Shown: positions 24,606 to 34,262, counted from the first letter of the stretch. The stretch is 64,000 bases of DNA from Fibrobacter sp. (GCA_017965445.1 JAGCPZ010000009.1:1-64000); one strand, 5' to 3'. Notes: generated from the sequence alone by a model not told the origin. Numbers and translations: made by a program.

Positions 24606-26531
24606 CTATTCATCAGCAGTAGATGCGCCGACGGCTTGTTCGAGCGTGGTGAGGCCTTGCAGAGCCTTGTTGATGCCGTCCATACGCAACGTAATCATTT
24701 CGCAAGACTTGATGGCCTCGCGCTTGATTTCGTCACCGGAAGCACGCTTAATCACAAGGTTACGCACAGCTTCGTTCGGCACGAGGAACTCGTAAATGCC
24801 GCAACGGCCCTTGAATCCCGAGCCATCGCACTTGGGGCAGCCCTTGCCATGATAGAACTGCATATCCGGTGCGAGGTGGAGTTCGTCGCGGAGTTCCTGC
24901 GATATTTCGACAGGTTCCTTGCAGTTCTTGCAAATGCGGCGCACAAGGCGCTGGGCCAAGACGCCCTTGATAGCGGTCGAGACAAGGAACGGTTCCAGTC
25001 CCATTTCGAGCAAACGAGGGAACGCACCGGCGGCGTCGTTTGTATGGAGCGTACTGAAGACCAAGTGACCCGTCAAAGCAGCTTCGATAGCCATCGTCGA
25101 GGTTTCCTGGTCACGCATTTCACCGATCATGATAACATCCGGGTCCTGACGAAGCAAGGCACGGATGCCCGCCGCGAACGTAAAGCCTGCGGCATTGTTA
25201 ATCTGCCCTTGGTTCACACCGTCAATATTCAATTCCACCGGGTCTTCCATCGTCGAGATGTTGATGGTGGAATCCAAAATTTCTCGAATAGAAGCGTAAA
25301 GCGTCGTAGATTTACCGGAACCCGTCGGACCGGTCACCAGCACAATGCCGTTCGGGGCATTAATCGCATCGATAAACTGCTTCAAGACGCGGGCATCGAA
25401 GCCCATTTCACGTAGCGGGAACTGACCCGAGTTCGGGTCCAAAATACGCATAACGATTTTTTCGCAGACGCCACGCTTACGGAGCGATATCGGGAACGAG
25501 CTCACACGAAGGTCAACTTCGGAGCCCTTGTAACGCACGGTAAAACGTCCGTCCAACGGTTTACGCTTTTCGGCGATGTCCATTTTAGACAAAAGCTTAA
25601 TACGCGAAAGAATCTGCGGCATGAGTCGTGCGGGAATCGGGGACATCACTTGCAAGTCACCGTCAATGCGGTAACGCAGCTTGAGGAACGTCTCCTGCGG
25701 TTCCAAGTGAATATCAGATGCATGGCGGGCAATCGCTTCGTGAATCAAGGTCGTCACGATTTTCACCACCGCGCGGCCTTCTTCGTCGGTCAGTTCCGGC
25801 TCATCACTTGCGCTACTACCGCGTTCGACGGTCTCAAGTTCTTCGTCCTTGTTTTCGCCGATAAGTTCTGCAAGGGATTCTTCAGCCGGACCGTGCCCCG
25901 CATAGAGGATATCTATGGTTTTCTTGATGTCCTGCTCGGACGCCATGACGACATCGACATTGCGCTTGACCTTGAACTTGATAGAGTCCCTGAGGCGCAC
26001 GTTCGTCGGATCCGCCATTGCCACAACAAGCGCCTGGCGAACATCCCTTGACACGTAAAGCGGAACAATCTTGTACGCCTTGCACTGGTCTTCCGACAGG
26101 AACTCATAGACTTTTTCGTCAAGCTTAATGGAATCGAGTTTTATGAACGGGACCTCGAACTGGCAGCAGAGAATATCGGTGAGCTTCTTTTCGTCGATAA
26201 AACCCATTTCGACAAGCAGACGACCAAGACGCTTGCCTCCAGACGTTTTCTGTTTTTCAAGAGCTTCGTTCAACTGATCCGGCGTGATAAAGCCTTGATC
26301 CAAAAGCATTTCACCAATACGTTTCTTGGTGACACTCTGCATTTGAACGCCCAAAATGTCCGTCAAGGCTTCTTGCTTGACCATCCCGGCTCTCACAAGA
26401 ATCTGGGCAAGAGTAACTCTCTTCCCCAACTGCGCCTGATACTTGACTTCTTCCTCGGCGTACCTCAACTGGTCTTCGTTAATCAAGTTAACGCGAACCA
26501 ATAACTGTCCTAAGCTGCTTGAATCCTTCAT
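24606..26531 (-). CDS. GspE/PilB-type secretion or pilus assembly ATPase
   Basis: Protein of 641 residues. Two N-terminal MshEN-type modules lie at about 5-62 (LGQLLVRVNLINEDQLRYAE) and 71-130 (RIGEMLLDQGFITPDQLNEA). Walker A is GPTGSGKS (401-408), the Asp box is around EDPVELNIDGV, Walker B is MIGEMRDQET, and the His box is FSTLHTND. A four-cysteine zinc motif follows (CKNCKEPV, CPKCDGSGFKGRC). It drives pilin or pseudopilin polymerisation at the inner membrane and is the likely motor for the PilM/PilN-like proteins at 16.4-18.3 kb. Its ATG overlaps the thiL stop as ATGA. Confidence 0.92.
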   Translation of the reverse strand: MKDSSSLGQLLVRVNLINEDQLRYAEEEVKYQAQLGKRVTLAQILVRAGMVKQEALTDILGVQMQSVTKKRIGEMLLDQGFITPDQLNEALEKQKTSGGKRLGRLLVEMGFIDEKKLTDILCCQFEVPFIKLDSIKLDEKVYEFLSEDQCKAYKIVPLYVSRDVRQALVVAMADPTNVRLRDSIKFKVKRNVDVVMASEQDIKKTIDILYAGHGPAEESLAELIGENKDEELETVERGSSASDEPELTDEEGRAVVKIVTTLIHEAIARHASDIHLEPQETFLKLRYRIDGDLQVMSPIPARLMPQILSRIKLLSKMDIAEKRKPLDGRFTVRYKGSEVDLRVSSFPISLRKRGVCEKIVMRILDPNSGQFPLREMGFDARVLKQFIDAINAPNGIVLVTGPTGSGKSTTLYASIREILDSTINISTMEDPVELNIDGVNQGQINNAAGFTFAAGIRALLRQDPDVIMIGEMRDQETSTMAIEAALTGHLVFSTLHTNDAAGAFPRLLEMGLEPFLVSTAIKGVLAQRLVRRICKNCKEPVEISQELRDELHLAPDMQFYHGKGCPKCDGSGFKGRCGIYEFLVPNEAVRNLVIKRASGDEIKREAIKSCEMITLRMDGINKALQGLTTLEQAVGASTADE

Positions 26532-27514
26532 AGATGCGACCACGCCTGTGCGATTAAATTTATCCTCCCCCCATCCGGTTTATTCAGATATACTCCGCTA
26601 CCGACATCCACGGATCCAATTTCGTGGATTTCACCTTCTGGAGGTTCATTGTACAAATATATAGTTTTTGTAAGATTAGATGTGAAAAGGAGTTCGTATT
26701 CTTCACCCCCATTTAGGGCAAAATCGAGGGGAGATAGCCCAAAATACCGGCACATTTCGATAACATCCGGGTCAATGGGCAGTTTTTGCTCGTCAATTTC
26801 GATGGAAACGCTTGACGAAAGCGCCAAATGGTTCGCCTCGGAACTGAGCCCGTCACTGATATCCATACAGGCTCCGCGCACGCCGGCCTTCACCAGTTGT
26901 ACCCCCATGTCCTCGCAAATTCTTGGAGAAAGATGGTAATCGACCAACCTTGGGAAGCGTGCGGCCTCTTCCGGACGGTTCATCAGAATCCAGAGTCCCG
27001 CTGCGGATTTTCCGAGAGTCCCCGCCACATAGACACGGTCACCTGGTTTTGCTCCACTGCGAAGGAGAGTCGTTTCACCGTCCGTTGTTCCGAGGAGCGT
27101 TGTCGAAAACATCCCCACATCACCGACAACCGTGTCTCCCCCAATCAATGTAACTCCTCTTCTCGCAAAGCCTTGCGCAAAAAATTTTGCAATTTGGTTT
27201 CGAGTTTCTTCGCTCCAGTTCCGGTTTACGCAAAGTCCGAGCAGCGCAATTTTGGGGCGACCGCCCATCGAAGACACGTCTGATACGTTGGACACAATGT
27301 GCTTCTCGACCGCCTGTTCAGGACTAGACCAGTCCATCCGGAAATGGACGTTCTCGACCGACAAGTCCTTTGTCACAAGCCAGCCGTCGAAGATAGCACA
27401 GTCATCCCCCGCCGCAAGCCAGCTGCGATACGCAGGCGGGTCCTGCTTTAAAGGAACGGCCCCTTCTAACAATTTGCTTACAAACCTAAATTCGCCAAGG
27501 TCAGGGAAGTTCAT
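26528..27514 (-). CDS. thiL: Thiamine-monophosphate kinase
   Basis: Last step of thiamine diphosphate synthesis, phosphorylating TMP with ATP. The 328-residue product has LAAGDDCAIFDGWLVTKDLS, NVSDVSSMGGRP, LIGGDTVVGD and CMDISDGLSSEANHLA, the metal and ATP motifs of the family. Normal length. It overlaps the following ATPase gene by four bases (ATGA), a fixed coupling to an unrelated secretion gene. Confidence 0.95.
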   Translation of the reverse strand: MNFPDLGEFRFVSKLLEGAVPLKQDPPAYRSWLAAGDDCAIFDGWLVTKDLSVENVHFRMDWSSPEQAVEKHIVSNVSDVSSMGGRPKIALLGLCVNRNWSEETRNQIAKFFAQGFARRGVTLIGGDTVVGDVGMFSTTLLGTTDGETTLLRSGAKPGDRVYVAGTLGKSAAGLWILMNRPEEAARFPRLVDYHLSPRICEDMGVQLVKAGVRGACMDISDGLSSEANHLALSSSVSIEIDEQKLPIDPDVIEMCRYFGLSPLDFALNGGEEYELLFTSNLTKTIYLYNEPPEGEIHEIGSVDVGSGVYLNKPDGGRINLIAQAWSHL

Positions 27515-27581
27515 ATTCTTTTCAAGGGAAAATTAAAATGATCGACCAATAATTTAACAATAAACTTTCTATACTTTAGGC

Positions 27582-28037
27582 GTGGGACACATATTTTTCA
27601 TAACGCCATCATCGCCCGGCAGTTTAGACAAGCTGAACCAGTGGACTTTCCGCTGGCTTTTAGAACATGGTAATATGGCAGATGATTCCACGCTCTACAC
27701 TTGCAATTCCATCGAAAGCGCACAAAGTCTTTTGGAATCCGCACTGATTATCGGGCAATCTCCGGCGCTCATCATCTTTGACCACGCCGACCATGCGACC
27801 GAGAAGAACCTTGCATTCAGCAAGGAACTGCACAATGCCATTCCCGAATCGTGGATTATCGAAATCATTCCCGAAGACATGCCGCTTCCTGCAGATTCAG
27901 GTGATGACAGCACGTTCTGGATTAGGCGCCCAGTCAACGAAGAAGAATGGAACGCCACGCTCGAAAGCGTATTGCACAAGAACGGTTGTCCGCAATGGGC
28001 GAAGTGGACCGGGAACAAGACTTACAAAAGTTTTTAA
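27582..28037 (+). CDS. Unknown cytoplasmic protein, possibly a degenerate receiver-like domain
   Basis: Product of 151 residues beginning at a GTG. Alternating strand/helix pattern: IFFITPSSPGSLDKLNQW, then QSPALIIFDHADHATEKNLA, then SWIIEIIPEDM, then FWIRRPVNEEEWNATLESVL. This order is similar to a response-regulator receiver fold (a central IIFDH in place of the phospho-acceptor strand, and a late R in place of the conserved K), but the match is weak. It lies 17 bases before the next gene and is likely co-transcribed. Confidence 0.65.
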   Translation: MGHIFFITPSSPGSLDKLNQWTFRWLLEHGNMADDSTLYTCNSIESAQSLLESALIIGQSPALIIFDHADHATEKNLAFSKELHNAIPESWIIEIIPEDMPLPADSGDDSTFWIRRPVNEEEWNATLESVLHKNGCPQWAKWTGNKTYKSF

Positions 28038-28053
28038 ATAGCGGTAATCAATC

Positions 28054-29037
28054 ATGATTAAAGGCGTCAGCTATTTTGGAGTGCGCTCACCGAAGCTCGC
28101 ACTCGTTGACCTCGCACATATAAAAGAAGCTGGGTTCAATGCAGTCCTCCACACATGGAGTGAAGAAGACCTGCAATATTACTTCGATACGATGAAACAA
28201 ATCGTGAACGAGTCCGCCGCCATGGGGCTTTCCGTCTATGTGAATCCGTGGGGCGTAGGCCGCGTGTTTGGCGGTGAAGCTTATTCGGAACTCACCGCAC
28301 GCAATCACGACATGTGCCAGGTGGCGCTCGACGGGAAGCCGAAAGTGGCCGCCTGCCCGAACCATCCGGAGTTCCGAGCCTACATGCACCATTGGATAGA
28401 AGTTGTCTGTAACACAGATGTTTCCACGATTTTCTGGGACGAGCCGCACTTTTACTTCGAGAAGGGCGGACTTAGCAACTGGAGTTGCCGCTGCGAAAAA
28501 TGCAGCGAGTTGTTCCGCGCACGTTTCGGCTACGAGATGCCCGCCGAACTTACAGACGACGTAAAGCAGTTCCGCGAAGATTCGCTTATTGATTTTCTGA
28601 AAGAAATGACAGAGGACGTTCACGCACGCGGCAAGCGCAACTGCGTCTGCATGCTACCGCCATGGTTCCCCGCCGGGCTCGATGACTGGAGCAAAGTCGC
28701 AAGACTCGAAGCGGTCGATGAAATCGCCAGCGACCCGTACTGGGAACGAGGCGCCACCGAAGAATGGGTCCGCGAAAAGTACCGCGAAACCGCGAACAAA
28801 CTTGTGGAAGTCGCCACGCGCTACGGCAAGTCCGTGCAGATGTGGGTGAAAGCTTACCAGATCGAAGCGGGCCGTGAAAACGACCTCGCCATCGCCGTCG
28901 AAGAAAGTCGCGCCGCAGGCATCAAGAACATATTCGCCTGGAGCTACCGCGGCACAGAGACGCTCAGCTGGCTAAAAAGCGACGACCCGGACCGCGTTGC
29001 GGAAGTATTCCGCTCCGCAGTAGGATGTAAGAAATAA
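28054..29037 (+). CDS. Unknown TIM-barrel, glycosidase-like protein
   Basis: Product of 327 residues without a signal peptide. A beta/alpha-barrel pattern is visible: ALVDLAHIKEAGFNAVLHTW, SAAMGLSVYVNPWGVGRVFG, TDVSTIFWDEPHFYF, GKRNCVCMLPPWFPAG, VDEIASDPYWERG, QMWVKAYQIEAGREND and IKNIFAWSYRGTETLSWL. The FWDEPHF acidic pair and the SDPYW strand sit where barrel glycosidases keep catalytic acids. A CRCEKC cluster (about 148-153) could hold a metal. I do not recognise a named family. Adjacent to the 27582 gene and convergent with an acetylxylan esterase gene, so a carbohydrate role is plausible but unproven. Confidence 0.7.
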   Translation: MIKGVSYFGVRSPKLALVDLAHIKEAGFNAVLHTWSEEDLQYYFDTMKQIVNESAAMGLSVYVNPWGVGRVFGGEAYSELTARNHDMCQVALDGKPKVAACPNHPEFRAYMHHWIEVVCNTDVSTIFWDEPHFYFEKGGLSNWSCRCEKCSELFRARFGYEMPAELTDDVKQFREDSLIDFLKEMTEDVHARGKRNCVCMLPPWFPAGLDDWSKVARLEAVDEIASDPYWERGATEEWVREKYRETANKLVEVATRYGKSVQMWVKAYQIEAGRENDLAIAVEESRAAGIKNIFAWSYRGTETLSWLKSDDPDRVAEVFRSAVGCKK

Positions 29038-29045
29038 GCAGGATA

Positions 29046-30614
29046 TTACTTCATCACGCGGATGGTCGTAGAACCTGCGCGGGACTTCACGAGGTACGCG
29101 CCTTTCTGTTTGACGAGTGCACGGACCTTCTGCGAAACATCTTGAGAAGTCGCGGCCTCGACACGGCCCACATGCGATCCGAGCATGTCAAAGACATCGT
29201 ACGTGACGGGCGTTTTAGATACAGCAAAATTTGTCCGAATTGATGTAGAAGGATCCGCGAACTCAATCCAGTCAATATTCACAAAATTTCCCGTAATCAA
29301 GAGTTTCAGCACATGCTTGCCGGCATCGAGTTTCACGCTACCGAGTTCAACATCTTCATACACGCTCCAGTCCTCGCCCGTCTTCGGGACCGTCTTTGCA
29401 GGGACAAGTTCTTTATCGTCCAAGAGCAAGCTGAATCCGGACGTTTCCGACCCCGACGCGACATGAGCCTTGACATCGAATGAACCGTTGGCCGAAACAT
29501 TCACGGTGTATTCCAGCCACTCGCCTTCTTGCGTGTAGCCAAGAGCGTAGTTGTCGCCGCCCTTTTCGATATCCACGCCGTCCTTGCGATATTCCCCGCC
29601 CTTGTTCTCGGAATCGTTATCCTCGTACGAGGAATTGCCGTTACCAATCCCGTTGATGTCGTAATTTTCAGCTTCGATTTTCCCAGGAATTTTCGCCGGT
29701 TCGCCAGCAACAACGCTATCGCCCTCGACCTTGCCAAACGGCTTCTGCGGAACAGGCTCCACGGGTTTGCGGTTCACGGCCTTGAGCATCTGCTCCGCAT
29801 AGCGCTTGCCGAATTCTACATAAGCGTCGTGATTGAAATGGTAGCGATCAACGCCGTTGCCCTTCAAATTTTCGGACGAAGCGTAATAAGTATTGTCCAT
29901 TGAATTTGGGAGTTTCGACACGCGGTCGGAATAGCAACAGCCTTCGCGCAAGAGCTCACCCGCCACGAACGGCACCGTATCGGAACTCATCCCCAGCGCC
30001 TTGAGAATGTCGTCACGGGTTTTCTTCACAATCTTTGGCCAGTCCGGGTAACCGCCGTCCGTTTCGCCCTGATGGAAAATGAAGCCCTTGATGACGCCCA
30101 CCTGCTGCGCCTTTTTCGCGATGTCGATAATGGTCTTGGTCACGTTACCGTCGCTAGCGTATTCCTTCGCATAGTTCTGGAGCCAGCTTTCGGCAGTCGA
30201 GAGGTAGCTCTTGTACTGGTCCTGGTCAAACAGCTTGATGCTCGCGCCGCCCACTGCCACGGGGATAATCGCGACTGTCACGTCGGGCATGCTGTCGGCC
30301 ATCGTGCGCCCGAACCAATCGGCAATCGAAATCGTGTTGCCGCAGTTGAATAGCGAAGGCACCGCCGGATAAACTTCGCCGAGCGTGTTGCGGCCCTTAC
30401 CCGAGCATTTTTGCGTCGCAAAAATCTTGAAGCGCGGGTTTTCGGCCTTGTCGGCACTCTGGGCATCGGCAGTGCCGCCCATGTTGGACTGGCCGTACGC
30501 AATGTAAACGTGGAAATTCGGGTCCGGAGCCGCTTTTGCCAAAGCCGCACCAAACAGCACAATGCCCGCGACAACGCATGCCACGGACGCAAAACCGGAA
30601 AATTTTTCAAACAT
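29046..30614 (-). CDS. CE6-type acetylxylan esterase with CBM6 module
   Basis: Secreted enzyme of 522 residues. Signal peptide residues about 1-27. The SGNH/SASA-type esterase domain spans about 30-285: AYGQSNMGG carries the serine nucleophile, FIFHQGETDGGYPDW is the next block, and DRYHFNHDAY carries the histidine. A CBM6 carbohydrate-binding module spans about 318-455 (GKIEAENYDINGIGN start, NIDWIEFADP end). The C-terminal 60 residues (TYDVFDMLGSHVGRVEAA, YLVKSRAGSTTIRVMK) look like a surface sorting or binding domain. It removes acetyl groups from xylan. ATG at 30614 was chosen because AGGGAGA lies eight bases upstream; the ATG two codons earlier is too close to that site. Confidence 0.9.
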   Translation of the reverse strand: MFEKFSGFASVACVVAGIVLFGAALAKAAPDPNFHVYIAYGQSNMGGTADAQSADKAENPRFKIFATQKCSGKGRNTLGEVYPAVPSLFNCGNTISIADWFGRTMADSMPDVTVAIIPVAVGGASIKLFDQDQYKSYLSTAESWLQNYAKEYASDGNVTKTIIDIAKKAQQVGVIKGFIFHQGETDGGYPDWPKIVKKTRDDILKALGMSSDTVPFVAGELLREGCCYSDRVSKLPNSMDNTYYASSENLKGNGVDRYHFNHDAYVEFGKRYAEQMLKAVNRKPVEPVPQKPFGKVEGDSVVAGEPAKIPGKIEAENYDINGIGNGNSSYEDNDSENKGGEYRKDGVDIEKGGDNYALGYTQEGEWLEYTVNVSANGSFDVKAHVASGSETSGFSLLLDDKELVPAKTVPKTGEDWSVYEDVELGSVKLDAGKHVLKLLITGNFVNIDWIEFADPSTSIRTNFAVSKTPVTYDVFDMLGSHVGRVEAATSQDVSQKVRALVKQKGAYLVKSRAGSTTIRVMK

Positions 30615-30741
30615 TCCCATATCTCCCTATTGGTTAACAACAGTATTAAATTACCTAGAAAATGCAAAGAATGTAAACACAGAGCAAAAAAATTCATAGA
30701 CAAACTGTCTATAAAGAGCGGGAAAATAGAGGAAATTATAC

Positions 30742-30767
30742 TAGAAAAGCCCCCGCGATGCGGAGGC
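30742..30767 (-). terminator. Rho-independent terminator of efp
   Basis: On the minus strand GCCTCCGC and GCGGGGGC (one mismatch) enclose a 3-base loop and are followed by TTTTCTAG. It lies about 40 bases after the efp stop. Confidence 0.75.
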
Positions 30768-30808
30768 ATTTAAGGTCGCAAAAATGCGTATAGAGCCGAA
30801 CGGTCTTA

Positions 30809-31393
30809 TTACTTCGCGCGTTCGAGGTAAGAACCGTCGCGGGTATCGACGCGAATCTTGGTGTTGTTTTCGATGAAGAGCGGAATCATCACCTTGGCGC
30901 CAGTTTCGAGAGTGGCTTCACGCATCACGTTACCGCTGGTGTTGCCCTGAACAGCCGGAGGAGCGTCAACAATCATCAAGTCAACGAATGTCGGCGGGAT
31001 AACTTCGATCGGGAGCGTTGCCTGAGTCTTCGGGTCCTTCCACCAAGTCACTTCAACAGTAGCGCCATCGAGAAGCCAAACTTCGCAACCATTGAGAGCT
31101 TCCTTGGCAATTTCCATCGTTTCCTGAGTGGTGTTGTCCAAGAAGTACCAAGTAGAACCGTCATTGTAGAGGTAAGTCATTTCGGTGTAGGTCACATCAG
31201 CTTCTTCCACCGTATCACCGCTCTTCCAAGTACGTTCGAGAGTACGGCCAGTCACCAAGTTCTTGATACGAACGCGGTTGAAAGCCTGACCCTTACCCGG
31301 CTTCACAAACTGGTTTTCGATGATTTCGTACGGCTGACCATCAACCATGATTTTCAATTTTTTACGGAATTCGTTGGTGCTTACAGTACCCAT
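30809..31393 (-). CDS. efp: Translation elongation factor P
   Basis: Protein of 194 residues that enters the ribosome E site and rescues stalling at consecutive prolines. The three-domain EF-P pattern is complete. The tip loop KPGKGQAF places a lysine at residue 34, the same as the beta-lysylated lysine of E. coli EF-P. The epmB gene next to it supports modification by the EpmA/EpmB route. The ATG has AGAGGA upstream. Polyproline-rich proteins such as that at 4946-5488 are natural clients, by inference. Confidence 0.97.
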   Translation of the reverse strand: MGTVSTNEFRKKLKIMVDGQPYEIIENQFVKPGKGQAFNRVRIKNLVTGRTLERTWKSGDTVEEADVTYTEMTYLYNDGSTWYFLDNTTQETMEIAKEALNGCEVWLLDGATVEVTWWKDPKTQATLPIEVIPPTFVDLMIVDAPPAVQGNTSGNVMREATLETGAKVMIPLFIENNTKIRVDTRDGSYLERAK

Positions 31394-31434
31394 ATTATCC
31401 TCTTGTTGATTTTGATTCTAAATTTAGCAATATA

Positions 31435-32403
31435 ATGGACAATTCTGTTAAAGTTTTCACGCATATTTCTGAATTTTTAGACTATTTGGGCAAAGATTTT
31501 ACAGGTTTGACAAGCGAGATGCAGGCAAACCTCGACCAAAGTCCCTCGTTTGCCTTCTATTGTTCCAAACATTTCGCAGACCTCATCAAGAAATCGGGCG
31601 AACCCGCCAAACTGCTACGCGAGGTTCTACCTTCGACAGAAGAACTCAAGGACGCCCCAGGCTTTGTCGATGACCCCGTTGGCGACCTCCCCGCGGGCAA
31701 GTCCGAATGCATCTTGCAAAAGTACGAGAACCGCGCCCTCATCGTTTCGACTTCTGCCTGCGGTGTGCGCTGCCGCTTCTGCTTCAGGCGCAACTACCCA
31801 TTCCAGGACACTCAGAATATCGCGAGCGAAGTTTCGAACTGGCTCGATGTCCACACGAACATCTGGGAAGTCATCCTCTCGGGCGGAGACCCGCTTACGC
31901 TTGGGCCGGGACCGTTCCGCGACCTCGTAGAAGCAATTGCATTCCACCTGTCCGTGACGACGCTCCGCATCCACACGAGACTCCCCGTGATGCGTCCCGA
32001 CCTCGTGATGCAACATTTCGAGCTTTTGCGCGAACTCCCCGCGCGATTCAATTGCGTGCTGGTCGTACACGCAAACCACCCCGACGAACTGGACGAAGAA
32101 TCCGCCACCGTTTTCGCACAACTGAAATTCAGCGGTTGGACACTCTTGAACCAAAGCGTTCTTTTGAAAGGCGTGAACGACGACGCATCGACTCTCGAAA
32201 GCCTCTGCCGCAAGCTTTTTGAGCAGGGAGTCCTCCCCTACTACTTACACCAGCTCGACCATGCGAAAGGTGTAGCACATTTCGAAATCAGCGACGAACG
32301 CGCCCGCGAACTCATCGCGCAAATACGCACAAAACTCCCCGGCTACCTCGTACCGAAACTCGTTCGAGAAATCGCTGGTGAGAAAAGCAAAACGCCGGTG
32401 TAG
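31435..32403 (+). CDS. epmB: EF-P-lysine 2,3-aminomutase (radical SAM)
   Basis: Radical SAM enzyme of 322 residues in the KamA/EpmB group, converting lysine to (R)-beta-lysine for EF-P. The iron-sulfur motif is CGVRCRFC (Cys109, 113, 116), followed by FRRNYPF. Later landmarks are EVILSGGDPL, IHTRLPVMRP, NQSVLLKGVND and LPYYLHQLDHAKGVAHF. Length is near the E. coli protein (about 340), and it lacks the extra C-terminal domain of catabolic lysine aminomutases. It is divergent from efp with only 41 bases between them. epmA is not in the window. Confidence 0.93.
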   Translation: MDNSVKVFTHISEFLDYLGKDFTGLTSEMQANLDQSPSFAFYCSKHFADLIKKSGEPAKLLREVLPSTEELKDAPGFVDDPVGDLPAGKSECILQKYENRALIVSTSACGVRCRFCFRRNYPFQDTQNIASEVSNWLDVHTNIWEVILSGGDPLTLGPGPFRDLVEAIAFHLSVTTLRIHTRLPVMRPDLVMQHFELLRELPARFNCVLVVHANHPDELDEESATVFAQLKFSGWTLLNQSVLLKGVNDDASTLESLCRKLFEQGVLPYYLHQLDHAKGVAHFEISDERARELIAQIRTKLPGYLVPKLVREIAGEKSKTPV

Positions 32404-32420
32404 AACTGGCGTCACGCTTT

Positions 32421-34262
32421 TTATTCACGTCCGATAATGCTATCGATGCACTTTGAAAATTCTCGAACATTATCCTTTTGATATTGCAGAGCATCTGATT
32501 TCGAATCATTTCTGGAAGATTGCAGATAAGCTGAGTTTTCTTCGCGGCATAATTCGGGTGGAACATCATTCTTCTTGCTATAATTGCCAACGCAAGCTAT
32601 TCCATTAGACGAAAGAGTTACTGCCACGGTATCGCTATAACGAACAAAATCCACTTTCAAGTCAAATGTGCGACCTTCATGTGTAAACTTCATGCTCTTT
32701 TTCGTTTTTTCTTGAACCGTAATTCCATATTTTTCGGGACTAAAGTCAGACCTTGAATAAAAAACATCTTCGAACATAATGGAGTGTTTATCGTTCAAGA
32801 AACCGAATATATCTTCCACAAAATTCGTGTTCATATAATCATAGTTCGGCACATCACCAACACGGTGTTCTAATTTACCTCCATCGAGCCTAAAAAACTT
32901 TTCGTAAGCATCATTGCCGCAGCCATAGACACTATCGACATAGAGGCACGGCGAAGTACGCCAAGTGCCATCCAACACACCAGAAGTTCCGCCAACCCAT
33001 TGTACAGTAACAAGCTCTTTTGTTATTTCATCCTCATCAACGTACGAAAGCTGCAAAGTATCATTACGGAAGTTATAAGCAAAACGATCTACATCTTCAA
33101 AATAATAGTCCGGATCATAGTAAAGCTTTCCATCTTTTCTAAAGCAGCCCCCAAAGATTTCAAGTACAAATGTTACAGAATCCTTGGATTCATCAACAAA
33201 AGCTTTACCCACTTTATTCAAACGAGCTGATTCAAAAGCAGTTTGCACATCAAGATTTCCAGACTTTTCATTTGAAGATGAATTCGTTCCGCGACGAACA
33301 AGGCTTTTCACGCAGCTTGCAAATTCATCACTATTGTCTTTACGGTAGCTCAAGCTCCCTCTGCCATTTTCATAAAGGTAATCTGCATTTTCTTCGCGGC
33401 AAATTTCAGAAGAAACATTATCACGTTCACTCAAATACGCCGTACAAGACAGCCCCTCAGAGGACAACGTTACAGAAGCTGAGTCAGATACTTGAACATA
33501 ATCTACATTCAATTCATATTGGTGTTCTTTATAAACGAATTTCATATTTTTATTCGTTCTTTCTTGAACTGTAAATCCTAAACCTGAAAGATCATTATCC
33601 ATACTCATCACTTGACCGCGCAAATCAAAATCTATACGATTTTCATGTCCAGTCATAAATAACGCAAGATTTTCAACAAAGCTAGAATTCATATAATCAT
33701 ACGTTTTATTTTCAGAAACGCGGGTTTCTACATTTCCATTATTGAATTGGATAAATAGATTTTCCATATCATTGGAACAACCATATTCATCACCAAATGA
33801 AGTACATGGCAAATACATCCATACACCATTCAAATCACCGGGATTACCTCCAATAAGATAAAAGTTTAAGTCGTATAGCGAGCCCTTTTCATGATTGATG
33901 AAACCATAGGACAAGACAAGCGTATCACCATGGAAATCATATGCATAAGTCCTTGAACTTGCAAAATAGAAATCGGAGTTATAGGCATAAACGCCATTAT
34001 CATTTTTCAAGCATCCGCCAAAAGTTTCATAAACAATCGTTAAAGAATCCTGAGATTCATCAACAACAACCTTGCCCAATTGCGATACGCGAGCAGAAGC
34101 AAAAGCGGTCTGCACATCAATGATTCCGCCATCATCATTCGATGATGTATTCGTGTCCTCGGTAAAGCCGGAACACCCTGCAAGTAGCGTAATACCGGAA
34201 AAAACCATTGCGCAAGCAAGGCACATGGCAATTAAATTTTGTATCATATTAATCTTTTTCAT
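32421..34262 (-). CDS. Lipoprotein with two tandem copies of an unknown domain
   Basis: Product of 613 residues with a lipoprotein signal peptide (lipobox LLAGC, about residues 25-29). The body is two similar halves of about 275 residues. Each begins VQTAF-S-R with VDES-DS and an FGGC segment, includes a Y-F-D-L-SY block, a YDYMN-FVE motif, and ends with a segment carrying E-C/LCREENA-YL. Cysteines are conserved between halves. No named family is recognised. The ATG at 34262 follows GGAG; the start overlaps the TIGR02147-type gene upstream by 14 bases. Confidence 0.78.
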   Translation of the reverse strand: MKKINMIQNLIAMCLACAMVFSGITLLAGCSGFTEDTNTSSNDDGGIIDVQTAFASARVSQLGKVVVDESQDSLTIVYETFGGCLKNDNGVYAYNSDFYFASSRTYAYDFHGDTLVLSYGFINHEKGSLYDLNFYLIGGNPGDLNGVWMYLPCTSFGDEYGCSNDMENLFIQFNNGNVETRVSENKTYDYMNSSFVENLALFMTGHENRIDFDLRGQVMSMDNDLSGLGFTVQERTNKNMKFVYKEHQYELNVDYVQVSDSASVTLSSEGLSCTAYLSERDNVSSEICREENADYLYENGRGSLSYRKDNSDEFASCVKSLVRRGTNSSSNEKSGNLDVQTAFESARLNKVGKAFVDESKDSVTFVLEIFGGCFRKDGKLYYDPDYYFEDVDRFAYNFRNDTLQLSYVDEDEITKELVTVQWVGGTSGVLDGTWRTSPCLYVDSVYGCGNDAYEKFFRLDGGKLEHRVGDVPNYDYMNTNFVEDIFGFLNDKHSIMFEDVFYSRSDFSPEKYGITVQEKTKKSMKFTHEGRTFDLKVDFVRYSDTVAVTLSSNGIACVGNYSKKNDVPPELCREENSAYLQSSRNDSKSDALQYQKDNVREFSKCIDSIIGRE

